64,000 bases of DNA from Brachycybe producta (taxonomy: Eukaryota > Arthropoda > Diplopoda > Playtdesmida > Andrognathidae): contig JAUPFP010000121.1 in assembly GCA_036925085.1 (NCBI GenBank), positions 186,001 through 250,000 of the forward strand. The letters run 5' to 3'. The notes below the pieces were generated by a model. It was not told the origin of the DNA and searched no databases. It worked only from the letters and a program-made list of their open reading frames with translations. A program made the translations under genes and the position numbers. Shown piece by piece: positions 50,308 to 61,389 of the stretch; position 1 is the first letter of the stretch, and every line of letters begins with the position of its first letter.

Positions 50308-50690
50308 TAAGGTGGTTTTAAAGCGTGTAAACGTCTTATTTTGTCTTTCAGGTGCAAAATTAAGAAAATCTTCAAAGTGTTTTAGAAACTAGAAGGGAGA
50401 ACTCAATCACTTATGAATATTTTCATGTTTGATATTTTTCAAGTTAAGTTTTTTGTGTGAGTTTGAAAATAATCCAACTTTAAGCAGTCGATGCTTAGCC
50501 GTCTGCTAAACATTTTTATTTTGAACTTTTTTCTATAAAAAGTTTATTTTGAAAGATATCAAATATTAAAATATCCTTCATATGATTAAGCCACCCTTCT
50601 AGTTTCTCTTAATTTTGCTCCTGAAAGACAAAATAATCAAGAATTCGAAAATCTTATAACTGTCTATGAAACCATCTTAAGACATTTCGA
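50308..50690. mobile_element. Family C fold-back element, full length
   Basis: It runs from 'ttaaggtggttttaaagcgt' to 'gaaaccatcttaa', giving the best view of the ends: 'ttaag(g/a)tggtttt' inverted at both sides. Inside are the arms 'tagaaactagaagggagaac' and 'gccacccttctagtttctct', and a centre 'taagcagtcgatgcttagcc'. Confidence 0.8.
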
Positions 50691-51253
50691 TTTATGTCAA
50701 ATAAAACTTATAAATGATATTTGTTAAAAACGATTAACATATTAAAATATTTATATACCTTGTACACACATACACATATTTGAATGTATTTAAGAATTAA
50801 ACTTATTAATCTTCTTTGTGTTTACATGTTTATACATGTTACATTATACATATTACATGTTCACGAATTGTTACAACTCACGAAAATAAAGGGAAAAATA
50901 ACTAAAAGCAAAGTTGTGCAAGGACTTCTATAGAAAACATAGTATTCCTTGCTATGCATAATTATATAGTGAATGTATGTAGGAGGAGGTAAAATTGTGA
51001 AGCATGCAAGTGTGCATACATGGCGTCTAACACTATTATATGAACAGTGTTTAGATGCCATAATGGTTCATCTATATAATGCAAAGAAACCCCCAGACTA
51101 GAGGTAACAACGAGTAGAACAGAACCGTTTCTACTTAGTTCGAAACCGGTTTAATCGGTTTCACAATTTTTTTGGAAACCGGTTCTGATCAGTTCGTGGA
51201 TCTTGACGAATCGGTTTTTAATATACATTATCAGATTTGAGAAGCACATTACT

Positions 51254-51390
51254 TAGAGGTGGGCAAGGGTAGAACCGAACCGAATCTACTCGGTTCGGAA
51301 CCAGCTCGACCTATACTGCCAAACAGGTTCTATCAGTTAAAGTAATTGACGAACCGGTTCTACTGGTTCCGAACTGGTGACATCTCTACC
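51254..51390. mobile_element. hAT-like MITE rich in 'gaaccgg' words
   Basis: It starts TAGAGGTGGGCAAGG and ends toward 'ggtgacatctcta'. Repeated 'cggttc' and 'gaacc' words fill both arms. A related diverged block (51100-51245, with 'ctagaggtaacaacgagtag') stands directly before it. Confidence 0.55.
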
Positions 51391-51969
51391 CCCCTCTTGT
51401 GCTTCTTTATTTTTTTCTTTAATGAGTTATGTTCATTTTATTATTGAAAACGTTACGTTTTTTATGACTTTTGCGATTTTTTTTTCAGAACTTTCCTTTA
51501 GTGTTTTCAGGTAGATCACTTCGAAACCTTTTGCATCTAAGTTGTGTCCAATTTTGTTTTTTGTATAGGCGTAATTGTAATTCCCGGGCACATATTAGCA
51601 TAGTGGATTATTGGACAATTTCTTCTTAATGTTGTTGATTTATAAATTTCAGAATAATGGTTGTTTTCTGTTAGCCGCATATTTTCCAATGACAAACATC
51701 TTCATAGTTTTTTCTTCTCAAATTTCAGAAAATGAATTTTGGTTTAATATCATCGAGCACAGTGAAAATGACTTTGATAATTCTAAGACACAAATTATAT
51801 TGGAGATGGCGTCTTCAATATAAAAGGTAAGAATTGTTTTGAAAAAAAATTTAACATTCGATTAAGTTTATTATCGTTGGTGATGATCGATCCTGTGATT
51901 CATATTATTTTGGTTAAAGCTTAGTGTAATCGCCCCAATCGAGAAAAAACTATTAAAGTTAATCAACTT

Positions 51970-52070
51970 CTTTCTGTTCTAGTTTCTAACAGACTTTCTT
52001 TCTTTCTTGCAACTGCAGAAAATAATCAAGAGTTCGAAAATCAGCTGTTCATAAAACATCTCTAATCAAT
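51970..52070. mobile_element. Family C right-end fragment
   Basis: Only the outer right part is present: 'ttctagtttctaacagactt', 'aataatcaagagttcgaaaa' and 'cataaaacatct'. Confidence 0.5.
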
Positions 52071-52244
52071 ACCTGAGATTTTTTTTACATTTTGTAATAG
52101 ATATAAAATATATCTTTTTTACTTTTTTATTAGAAGCTTTTGTTTAAGTTGACATAAGCTCAAACAAGCTTGGAATGTGGTGGTAAAACGGGATGTGGGG
52201 GTCTCTTGAGAGTTTGGCACAAAATCGAAAGGAGTGGAGAGACA

Positions 52245-52302
52245 GAACCAGTAAGGCCGACCCTGCATACTGAGAGAAAAGGTGCAGGAAATGATTATGA
52301 TT
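52245..52302 (+). mobile_element. 3' end of a LINE
   Basis: 'taaggccgaccctgcatact' followed by 'gtgcaggaaatgattatgat' matches the clear LINE scrap at 59446-59499. The upstream 52130-52245 probably belongs to the same element, but I could not identify protein in it. Confidence 0.5.
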
Positions 52303-52454
52303 TAATTTGACATGATGGTGGTTGTCCGTTTGCGTGGACTTCTATATTTTTTTTCCTGTTTTAACCAACTTCCCCATAAGTTATAACCTTATAGAGATAG
52401 CTGAAATTGTGTACTACTGGCACTACTGGATCCTCGAATGACCTGTCCAGGATC

Positions 52455-52615
52455 CGCTGTTATAGGAGGAGGATGGTACCTTAAATTAAACGTACCTTTT
52501 CAACAAAATAAAAAAATGACACTCCTGTAGTCCCCAAAACAAAAACAAAAAAACATGTCTTAATAGAAATAAAAACTAGGAACCGAAAATACGTAGTTTT
52601 TTATATTTATTTGTT
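52455..52615 (-). repeat. Dispersed repeat M, copy 2
   Basis: Reverse-complement match to 20262-20400: 'ggtaccttaaattaaacgta', 'cctgtagtccccaaaaca', 'ttaatagaaataaaaac'. Confidence 0.6.
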
Positions 52616-53016
52616 TCCGTCACAATAATAATAATAATAATAAAAATAAAACTATAAAACGAATGTTGTTGGTTGTTTACTTGTATAAAAAGAATGAATG
52701 AATCATTTTGATATAAAAGGAGAGATTAAAATTGAGTTGATTCAACTTGAATAATAGAATGTAGTCTAGTAAAGGGCCTATATGCAGTTTTAATACATAT
52801 TTGTGTGTGTGTGTGTGTGTATAGGCTTACATTCCACATGGAAACGACTGGAGATTACATTTAATATGAATGGCATAATGGTTTCAACTTGGGAAGATAT
52901 TAAAAGCAGATGGCGGAGAGACGAATTTCACTTAGAAAAATGTACGCTTCACTTCATGTCCAACATTTGAAGTTTATATTGAAGTACAACAACGCCTAAG
53001 GCATAACATCTAGGCC

Positions 53017-53126
<110 letters not shown>

Positions 53127-53339
53127 AACAGGGAAATGCTCCAACACAACACCACATTACATAGAACATGCTTACAAAATATGCATAAGTTATCGTCAAA
53201 GTATAAATAAAGTTATTTTACACATTTACTAGACAATTTGCAAAGAACTACCAAATTTGGTAATAAATCTACATATTTACTGCGTTGCATTGCAGGCAAC
53301 ATACAGAATGCGTAACCATAACAATGCCCTTGTGTTAAT

Positions 53340-53720
53340 TTGGTTTTTAAAGTGTAAAGGCCCATTTAACTCTGGTTATTTATTCTGTCTTTCAGAAACA
53401 AATTTAAGGATAAATTTGAAACTGTGTTTTAGAAACTAGAATGGTAGTTCAATCACTTGAGAGTATTTTCATGTTTGATATCTTTTAAAATAAGCTTTTT
53501 TATGTCAAGTTTGAAAAATGATCCAACTTTAAGCAGGTTTTTTTTTAAATTTTGTCTCCAAAACGTTTATTTTAAAAGATGCCTAAAAATGCAATTATTA
53601 TTAAGTGATTCAGCTTACCATTCTAGTTTCTAATACGATTTCAATTTCTCTTTAGTGTTTCTTCTGAAATGTAGAATAACCAGATTTCGATACTAAAATA
53701 AACCCATCTTAAAAATCTTG
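53340..53720. mobile_element. Family C fold-back element, full length
   Basis: It runs from 'aaagtgtaaaggcccattta' through 'tagaaactagaatggtagtt' and the right arm 'cttaccattctagtttctaa' to 'taaacccatcttaa'. Confidence 0.7.
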
Positions 53721-54354
53721 TTGATGTATATGCATTTCTGCACAATTAATTTCAAATTGTTGTTTCTTGCATGCATACTGTCTACATGAATATATAAAAT
53801 GACTTATTTTTCACTTTGTCGGTAACATATGCATATCCAAGATCCAATACATAACATACAGACACACGTATAGAAAGTGAGGTTTGTGTGGGAAGAATGA
53901 GAGAGAGGGCTATTCATTTGCATTGGACCACATTAAGTAGCAGCTGTTTCTGCACGCAGTTAAGGAAACAACCATTTTTGTCATGCAAAATTGTCAGCTT
54001 TATGATGCTATATTTGTTGTATGTAGGTAGATATATATGTAAGATTCCTGTTCTCTCTATATGTAATTCTGTCACACACAAACCCCATCACACCGGTTGA
54101 AACGAACTGCCGGTTTTTTTTTTACTTTTTTTCTAAAAGAATGTCAATAGTGTACTTTAGACTAGAAAGAAGAGAGAGAGTGAGAGTGTGTATGTGTGTG
54201 TGTGTGTGTGTGAGATTGATAGATAGAGAGATAGAGAGGCTACATGAGTGTAGTCAGTATAGTGAATAAGCCTCTTGATTGTCCAATGTTGTCCATATAT
54301 CTAATTCTGTGGAGTTTGTTGTTGAGAAAAACGTTATCCTTCTATAGGTTTGCT

Positions 54355-54960
54355 TCATTTTTAAGATGTTTTTTTATGATTTTCGAACTCTGGTTTTATT
54401 CTGTGTTTCAGAACAGCAACAACTTTAAGGAGAAATCGAAAGTTTGTTAGAAACTAGAATCACTTAACATGGACATACTATTGTATGTCCATGTTAATAT
54501 TTTTTTTTCAAAATAAACGTTTTATAGATCAAAAATTCAAAATAAACACACAAAAAAAGCTTATTTTACTGTTAAGGGATTGAGCTGGGCAGACTAATTG
54601 TAGGTCATTAGGTGACCTACACTTCAGAACTGTAGATCACTCGGTGACTTACGCTTTAGATTATTTTATGATCAGTGATTGAGTGGGGGTTATGTTAAAT
54701 TAAGGGGGTCTTGGGGGGGGCGCAGTTATCCATAATGTAAAAAAGTTTAAGTCAGTGAGTGACCTACAGTTTATATCTAAGAGTGTAGGTCACTGACTGA
54801 CCAACAATTCTTCGCCAAATAGCTGTCTGTCCCGGATTGAGCTACTGGCCATTCTACTTTCTAAAACATTTTCGAGTTTCTCTTGATTTTGTTTATAAAA
54901 TACAGAATAATTTACGTTTGAAGAACGTTTACACTTTAAAACCAGCATAAATCACACATG
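54355..54960. mobile_element. Family C element carrying nested MITE W
   Basis: The left part is 'ttttaagatgtttttttatg' and 'gttagaaactagaatcactt'. The right part resumes after the nested element with 'gattgagctactggccattc' and 'tactttctaaaac', ending 'acactttaaaaccagc'. Confidence 0.7.
54587..54833. mobile_element. MITE W (247 bp) with 10-bp target duplication, nested in family C
   Basis: Ends are GGGCAGAC and GTCTGTCCC. GGATTGAGCT is present at 54577-54586 and 54834-54843. Inside, the 'taggtca' and 'tgacctac' words are arranged as inverted repeats. The target sequence is the normal family C arm, so the insertion is younger than that copy. Confidence 0.85.
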
Positions 54961-55054
54961 GCTAAGTTTTTTTTAAAAAATGTTTCACCATTTTTGTACC
55001 TTTTTCACGTTATGCAAAAACAGTGTTGAAATTAGCATAAAATGGGTTTTTTTA

Positions 55055-55460
55055 AGGTAATTTTAAAGTGTAAACGCCTCTGCATTGGCTAATGCTAGAT
55101 TCTATTAGACGTTTTTGTAAAATTTTGAATGCAAAAACGTCAAGTGAACGTTTTTTAGAAACAACATTACGAAAACATTCAAATTGTTTTCAAAACTAGA
55201 ATGGTAGAAGATTATGACTTAAGTTTTTTCATGAGAATAGCTTAAAAAATAAACATTTTATGTCGGGTTTTTTAAAATTTTTTCATTAACATTTCATGAA
55301 AAACTATTTTCGCCTTTTTCAAACTGTCATCAAAAGTTTATTTTAAAAAATATCATCATGAAAACAACTTTTAACATTATCACCAACGTATTCTAGTTTC
55401 TAAAAAAAACACCTTGAATTTTTTTTTGTAATGTTTGTCTTAAAAAAACGTTCGCTTAAA
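55055..55460. mobile_element. Family C variant subfamily
   Basis: It starts 'aaggtaattttaaagtgtaa'. The arms are 'caaaactagaatggtagaag' and 'cgtattctagtttctaaaaa'. It matches 32430-32730. Confidence 0.65.
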
Positions 55461-55510
55461 AAAAAACTGAATTTTCTCAAAACCACGGCATGGGAGAGAC
55501 CTTCCGTAGC

Positions 55511-55676
55511 CAGGGTCGGCAAACTACGGCACGCGGGCCCAAATCCGGCCCGCTGCCTTTTTATGTGGCCCGCGAGCTAAGAATGGATTTTTACATTTTC
55601 ATATTCTTTAAAATTTTAAAGTACACGTTATAAAGGAACGGCCGACTGCCGTGCTGAGGAGTTATGAGACATTATG
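55511..55676 (+). mobile_element. Left end of a hAT element
   Basis: CAGGGTCGGCAAACTACGGC followed by 'acgcgggcccaaatcc' is a classic hAT left end. No matching right end is seen downstream, so it is a truncated copy. The hAT element at 55685 lies just beyond it. Confidence 0.6.
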
Positions 55677-55684
55677 TTCTATAG

Positions 55685-56151
55685 CAGCGGTCGCCAACCG
55701 GTGCTTCGCGAGAAAATTTTGGTGGTCCACAGAAAAATCTGGACATTATTTGCATTTTTTTTATTTTATTAATAATAAAACAAACAAAAAATATTCTTAA
55801 TAAATTCTTCTATTCTGAATGACAATTTTCGCCTTTATATTGCACTAAATTCACGAAATGTACTAGACGATAACTAGAGTCTAGTACAGTTCTCCTTGAA
55901 ATACGGCACGCGAGAGCTTCATTTCGTTCGGTTATCCCCCCACCACGCGCTTCTCCCCTCCTCCCCTGTTATGATTAAATAAGCATTTATAATTTTGTTA
56001 TATTAAATAGGTGCAATTTCATATTAATAATCTCTGATCATTATTTGACAAATGTATTTATCTTTTTTAAAGAAAATTCATATTAGTGGTCCGCGGGATT
56101 TAAAATTATGAATTTAGTGGTCCGTGAGGTCCGACTGGTTGGCGACTGCTG
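55685..56151. mobile_element. hAT non-autonomous element (467 bp) with perfect 8-bp target duplication
   Basis: Ends are CAGCGGTCGCCAACCGGTG and CGACTGGTTGGCGACTGCTG. TTCTATAG is present at 55677-55684 and 56152-56159. The interior is AT-rich with no coding. Ends and duplication length are diagnostic for hAT. Confidence 0.92.
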
Positions 56152-56249
56152 TTCTATAGGACCTTTAGAACATAATAGCCACTGCAGTGGCGCCATCTAG
56201 GAGGACAAAAACAAAAGAAATATCTATTCATCCACTTTTAAGTGTTTCA

Positions 56250-56345
56250 GCTACTCTTCTAGTTTCTAATTTCCCTTAATTTTACTTCTAAAAAGCAGAA
56301 TAATGAAGAGTTCGAAAATCAGCTGTTCGTAAAACCATCTTAAGA
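56250..56345. mobile_element. Family C right-end fragment
   Basis: 'cagctactcttctagtttct' through 'taaaaccatcttaa'. Confidence 0.55.
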
Positions 56346-56349
56346 TCGG

Positions 56350-57250
56350 ACGCAAGAAGAATTAATGACACAAATATCGATTTACACTTTTTAATTGCCT
56401 CTTTGTTTACAATTTTACACGGTGTTTAAGTTTGTCAAATGTTTTTTCTTCTTCTTCTTGTTGTGGTTTTACTCCCTTATTAACACACCTCATCTTTGTT
56501 TTACTCCCACACATAGACACACACTTGTGTACCCTCTACCCGACCCTCCCTCCCTCCCTTCTTTTTTTCCCCAATCGAATTGAACTTCAGAATTTAATCA
56601 TATTGTATTTACTCTTGAAGAATTATTATTGCGTGACTAATTCAAAAAATATTTGTCTCAACCAACTTCCTTTTCATTTGAGATCTTTCTTTTTCTATTT
56701 CTTCTTCTTCTTACGTCGTCGAATGTAACTAAGGAAGGCAATCAATGTTAGCTTCAATGGGATGCAGGGAAGCGTCACAATTACCAGACAAGGGGTGTTG
56801 TTTTGGGTGGGAATAAAGGGGAGGTTTTTCTTTTCACGTTTGAATCACGGACATTCAGTTATTTCAGAAGGTTTCAATTTTTATTTTGTTTGCTTAGAAA
56901 AAAAAAAAAGACAATAATGACAAAAAGAAAACAAAATGTCCATTTTTTTGTGTGTTTTCTTTTCTTGTTCAAATACATAATAGATATTAAATAATAATTA
57001 ATTTCAAGTACTAGGGCCTACAACTATTTAAGGTTTCAGATCGTTTGTTATGTTTATTTGTATTTTTGTCACACTGTGGCGCTGTTTGTTATACTATTTC
57101 TATATTTTAAAAAAAATGGAATTTCAGATGAGTTCTATGAATAATTAATATAAACAGCTAGCGATATCTCGTTGATGCATAGGTTTTAATGCTTAAGGTG
57201 GCGCCATCTAGTGAATGGTATTTAGGTATTTATTGAAAAGCATTATATAA
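56350..57250. other. Non-coding stretch
   Basis: T/C-rich segments only. 'ggcgccatctagtga' near 57201 is the 'agatggcgc' word found in several repeats here. No exon is seen. Confidence 0.4.
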
Positions 57251-57257
57251 AAACAAA

Positions 57258-57570
57258 TAAATTTATAAAGGTAAATCAACTGAGAGCCCTATAAGAGCTA
57301 TGGAGCATTTCGTCTTAAAACTGAGTGTGGCCAATAGAGAGCGCAAACTGTACTTAGCACAGTTACAATATGATTAGTGTGTACGAGATTCACACCCAAT
57401 GTCGTCCCCCTTTAAAGTAGCTCGTCAAACCGTACGAGATTCATCCCCTGTGTCGTCCTCCTTGGCAAGAAGTTTTCCTTCTAGCTTCAGAAAGCGGACG
57501 ATTCTTCACTCACTTTTGGCGTTTTTTTTTCTAACATGGCGCTAATTTATCATTGTATATATGTATCTTG
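57258..57570 (+). mobile_element. Family D MITE with an internal duplicated segment
   Basis: Left end 'aaatttataaaggtaaatca', core 'gtgtggccaatagagagcgc', right part 'agcttcagaaagcggacgat'. Between them stands a segment not found in the other copies, with 'gtacgagattca' and 'tgtcgtcc' repeated twice (57381-57412 and 57432-57462). Confidence 0.65.
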
Positions 57571-57830
57571 ATATAAACCTGTATAAATTTATAAAGGTAA
57601 AGCGACTCCATGCAAAAGTGAGGAACGAATTGTCTGCTTTTTGAAGCTAAAAATAAGACATTTTGCTTATTAGGCCATCCATTTTTTTTTGTACATTCAT
57701 TGAATTGTATTGTATCTGAAGTACTAAATACAGAATGCGCCATCTATTGGCTACACTCAGCTATGGCACGAAATGTTCCATAGGAAAAAGCTCTTAGTTT
57801 AGCTACCTCTATATATTTATCTTGATATAA
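57571..57830 (-). mobile_element. Family D MITE, head-to-head with the previous copy
   Basis: 'taaatttataaaggtaaagc' start, 'tttttgaagctaaaaataag', 'gcgccatctattggctacac', and end 'ctatatatttatcttgatat'. A further fragment of the family ('gccatctattggctaaagtc') lies at 57980-58075. Confidence 0.65.
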
Positions 57831-58386
57831 ACATACAGGTAACTCACCTGTATGTTAGAGAAAAATCAAGAATATGAGTTAATTCTTAGTGTATCTGTTT
57901 TGTAGAGCCTCTCTTCCAGGATCTCGTTATTTATCACACCTTATCTTTCACCTCGTAATTAAATTATTGAATCATTGTAAGAAGTTCTAACTAGCAGTTG
58001 TGCCATCTATTGGCTAAAGTCAACTATGGCATAAATTGCTCCATAGGCTGAATCCCAAGTTGAGATACCTGTATGTCTATATAGTGATTGATAGTAGAAA
58101 ATTCGTGTGGCCCAAACGATTTTTGTTGTTGTTGCAAGTGATGAATTTTTATTTAAAAAAAAATGAATGCTATTGCATTTCGTTTTTTTTCTTTTTGTTT
58201 TTGCGTTTTTTACTTTTTGTTTTTGCGTTTTTTACTTTTTACTTTTTGTTTTTGCGTTTTTTACATTAAGAATTTTTATTATTATATTTAAAACTTGCAG
58301 CTTTAGATTCGTCATTGAGGAAGACATTTTATTACATATTATTAGCATGATTTATGGATATCATTTTATTGTCTTATGCCACAGCT

Positions 58387-58683
58387 TGCATTTTGGCAAC
58401 AATGAGATGGCATATTTTGCAACCAATCAGAATCCTTCATGAAAAGGTTGAACACTATAAGGACACAATCCCCTCTTTTCTGGAGCATTATGGACTGGAG
58501 GATATTGAAATCATTTGTCTTATGGTGGGTGCTAAAGGCACCATTCCCAGACTTTTTGAGAACTTTTGCACTAGATTCAACCTTCCAAAATCATTGGTTA
58601 CCGAAATTGTGACCTCTGTAATCAAACACTCAGTACAGATTGCGAGAAACCACCAGCATAATGCTACCCATTTACGTAGTTAG
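58387..58683 (+). mobile_element. C-terminal remnant of a LINE open reading frame
   Basis: The frame reads RWHILQPIRILHEKVEHYK, later LMVGAKGTIPRLFENF, then a helix-rich end and a stop at 58681-58683. The pattern '(I/L)xxGAxGxIPxxL...' followed by a short alpha-helical tail resembles the end of many LINE ORF2 proteins. No upstream reverse transcriptase motif is in frame, so this is a 5'-truncated copy. What follows to about 58915 may be its 3' untranslated part. Confidence 0.55.
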
Positions 58684-59144
58684 AAACTATACCTATTCAA
58701 TCCCATGTTATTTCGCTTGTTTTCACTTTTATGATTGTTTTCACTGTATGTACATTATTGTATTGATCCATATTCTGAGTCGCTTGTCGGCTAGTCATGT
58801 TGGTGACCAGAGAGCAATACATGCTATTCTTCAGTTTAATTTCTTCTTCTACACGTGGTTGACTGATAGCACGTCTGTCAGTGGAGACCTCTATTGGTAG
58901 TAAGTGAACTAATGCAGCTATTCCAATACCACGGTGTTAGAAAGGGAAAAAATACTCTCAAGAAAAAGAAATTTAGAAGTCAGAAATTATCAAAAGAAAA
59001 ACCCTAAAAAGTCGTAAGATAATACAAGAAGTCTCAAAAAGTTAAGACCAAAATCATTACATTAAATACATTTTATTAAAAACAAAAGTTGAACTAGAAA
59101 AGTATTGAAAAATGTTAAAATTCGAAAATGCGACTATCTACTGT

Positions 59145-59527
59145 AATACCTTGTGCACACATGAGTTAAATGAATTCAAATTAAATGTGTTTAGGTGATT
59201 TATACGAAATCCAGTTAAGGACATGAACACCAAATAAAAATTGACTTTATTATTAATATTTTAAATTGAAATACTAAATCAATATTTTGTATATTTAAGT
59301 ATTAACTCAATATATTCAGATTATTAACTGAATAAATTGAATTCCACATATTGTTTGTTTGCCCTTCACAGCTAGGGCTCTGTAGAACACATTATTTAAA
59401 CGCATTTAAATTATTACGTGTTAAATTATCACATTTAAATTATCAGCAAGGCCGACCCTGCTGCTTGCGGGATAAGGTACAGGAAATGATGATGATGATA
59501 AATTATCACGTGTGTACTAGGTATAAG
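59145..59527 (+). mobile_element. Family F MITE carrying a 54-bp LINE insertion
   Basis: Left end 'aataccttgtgcacacatga', interior 'cgaaatccagttaaggacat', right end 'cacgtgtgtactaggtataa'. The normal right arm is broken at 59446-59499. Confidence 0.75.
59446..59499 (+). mobile_element. 54-bp 5'-truncated LINE insertion with 9-bp target duplication
   Basis: The insert begins 'gcaaggccgaccctgctgct' and ends 'aggaaatgatgatgatgat'. AAATTATCA flanks it at 59437-59445 and 59500-59508. The (GAT)n tail and flanking duplication are marks of target-primed reverse transcription. The same 3' sequence occurs at 52245-52302. Confidence 0.8.
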
Positions 59528-59639
59528 AATGCAGTGGCCCATGTAGGTTTTTGGTGCTGGAAGCAAAAATCTTGTTTGAGAGAGATATAAATTCGCGTTT
59601 TTAGAATCCAGAAGTGAAACTAACATGTCTTTATAACAT

Positions 59640-59920
59640 GTCTTATTAACTAGAAATCCTCGTAAGGGTAGACAAGGCCATTCAAAGGCCATCAAAGAAT
59701 TAACCGCTAGAACTGATGCATATTTCTGGTCTTTTTTTCCAAATGTTATTCGACTATGGAATTCTCTTCCAGTAGATAGCCCTTTGTTAGGACAATTTCA
59801 ATTTAACAATGATGTCCTATTCTGTTTAAATGACAGTAGTTTATGAATGGGAGCAATCCCCCCTGCCACATGGCTTTCGAGCTGATTGCAGGTGTACTGA
59901 GTTGAATTGAATTTATCAAG
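59640..59920 (+). mobile_element. 3' end of a LINE (C-terminus of ORF plus tail)
   Basis: The frame 59640-59846 encodes LTRNPRKGRQGHSKAIKEL, then YFWSFFPNVIRLWNSLPVD and ends NDSSL-stop. The 'SFFPxxIRLWNSLP' motif is a well-known end of LINE reverse transcriptase proteins. The untranslated part ends in 'gattgcaggtgtactgagtt' and a (TTGAAT)n-like tail. The start is cut by an in-frame TAA at 59634-59636, and only this C-terminal piece is present. Confidence 0.85.
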
Positions 59921-60124
59921 AAAGGTTGCCTTGTTAATTAATATCAATTTTTAAGTATTAAACAGGAAACTTGTAAATAAAATATTAAAAATAAAAATGG
60001 AATTTGCTGGTGGCTTTTTGAAGACTGGTGCCAAGGAGCAAGCTGCTCCCATTACTCTCAGTAGATTATACACTGCTGTAAAATTGTCAAAAAACCCAAA
60101 CATTTACAGTAACTTAAAGTAAGG

Positions 60125-60250
60125 GTTGAAATACTGAGACCACTTTTTGTTTACCACTTTTCGACTACAAAATGAAGTAAAAGGTGGTTGGGCAGTGGTT
60201 TCAATGTGGGTGCAATGTATTTTTTATGGAAAGACTCAAGATAGTCTGTT
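60125..60250. mobile_element. Family G fragment
   Basis: 'gagaccactttttgtttacc', 'gactacaaaatgaagtaaaa' and 'tttttatggaaagactcaag' match family G arms and centre. Confidence 0.4.
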
Positions 60251-60404
60251 ACTGCCACCTAGTGGATCAGTGGTTGATAGTTACTAAAATAACCGCTAGA
60301 TGGCAGAGAAGTCTTAGCAAATGTTTGGAGTAAAGAACTTCTCATCATATATTATTTATAAATCATAATTTTTGTGAATAAATCAAACATTTTTGAATAA
60401 AATC

Positions 60405-60451
60405 GAGTAATTTTAATTGCTGATTACACAAATCAGCAATTAAAATTACTC
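60405..60451. repeat. Perfect 20-bp-arm hairpin
   Basis: Arms 60405-60424 and 60432-60451 are exact complements with a 7-nt loop (tacacaa). No T-run follows in the manner of a bacterial terminator. In this genome it is most simply a MITE remnant. Confidence 0.85.
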
Positions 60452-60989
60452 AGTATTATAAACTAATCGCATTTTCAGTTTTCTTTTAGCCGGAATAAAT
60501 ACTAAATATTATTTTAGTCACTTTATGACATACCCAATGAAATACATTTGTTTGTCATAAAATAAAGTTTCATAAATTGCTTTTGTGCCTGTTGAAAGTT
60601 GTGAGCTAGATATGACAGTTAGATGACCATTATATGACAGTTTTATTACTTTTCGGCTATGACCATTTCCCCGTTCTTGTTGAAATTCTGATTTGTTTAG
60701 AGGTGAATTTGACAAATGGGCCCTTTGAGTTCAAAATACTCTCAAGTTGGGTTCACATTTATGACTTATGAAGTTATGATTCATCATTATGTGGTCTTTT
60801 GCTTGTCATAAATAAATTACATCGTACATAATCATAAACTGGAATTTTTTGGGCAATGTGCCATTTTTTTCTGACGTTATAAGTAACATCTTTTTTTTTT
60901 AACTGAGGTTTTTTAATCTTAAGGTAGTTTTAGGCCCTTGTCACACAGACGACTTTTGGAACACTTTTTGACTGCAAAATTTGTTTTTT

Positions 60990-61210
60990 TTTTTAAGTTC
61001 TTTCTAACAAATTTACACACCCATGTATTCTAAAACGTTGCTTAAAATAAAGCTAAACTTTATACAAGACTGACAACATTTTCTATAGTGAGTGAAACTT
61101 AAAACTAAGTTAAACTTAAAAACTGTTCATAGACTTACTGCAAAGAAATTTTGTCTTGCATAATGGTTTAAGCTTAACTTTATTTTAAGCAATGTTTTTT
61201 GAATACGGGG
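60990..61210. mobile_element. Fold-back MITE
   Basis: 'gtattctaaaacgttgctta' with 'aaataaagctaaac' pairs with 'gcttaactttattttaagca' and 'tgttttttgaatac'. Confidence 0.6.
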
Positions 61211-61389
61211 TAAGTATTGATTTATTTAAGTTTTGGTAAAGTTAAGTTTAGAATATTCCTATGCATATCTTTCTGTAGAAAAAAGTTTATTTAGAAATAT
61301 GTGAAATTATGCGAATTTATCCAAATTTCAACGATTATGCAATTTTTGTGTTTCATGCATTTTTTATTTTTTATTTTTTATTTTTAAAG

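Noticed and set aside
60405-60451. Perfect hairpin as a transcription terminator
   Set aside because: Eukaryotic context, no T-run after the stem, no gene ending there.
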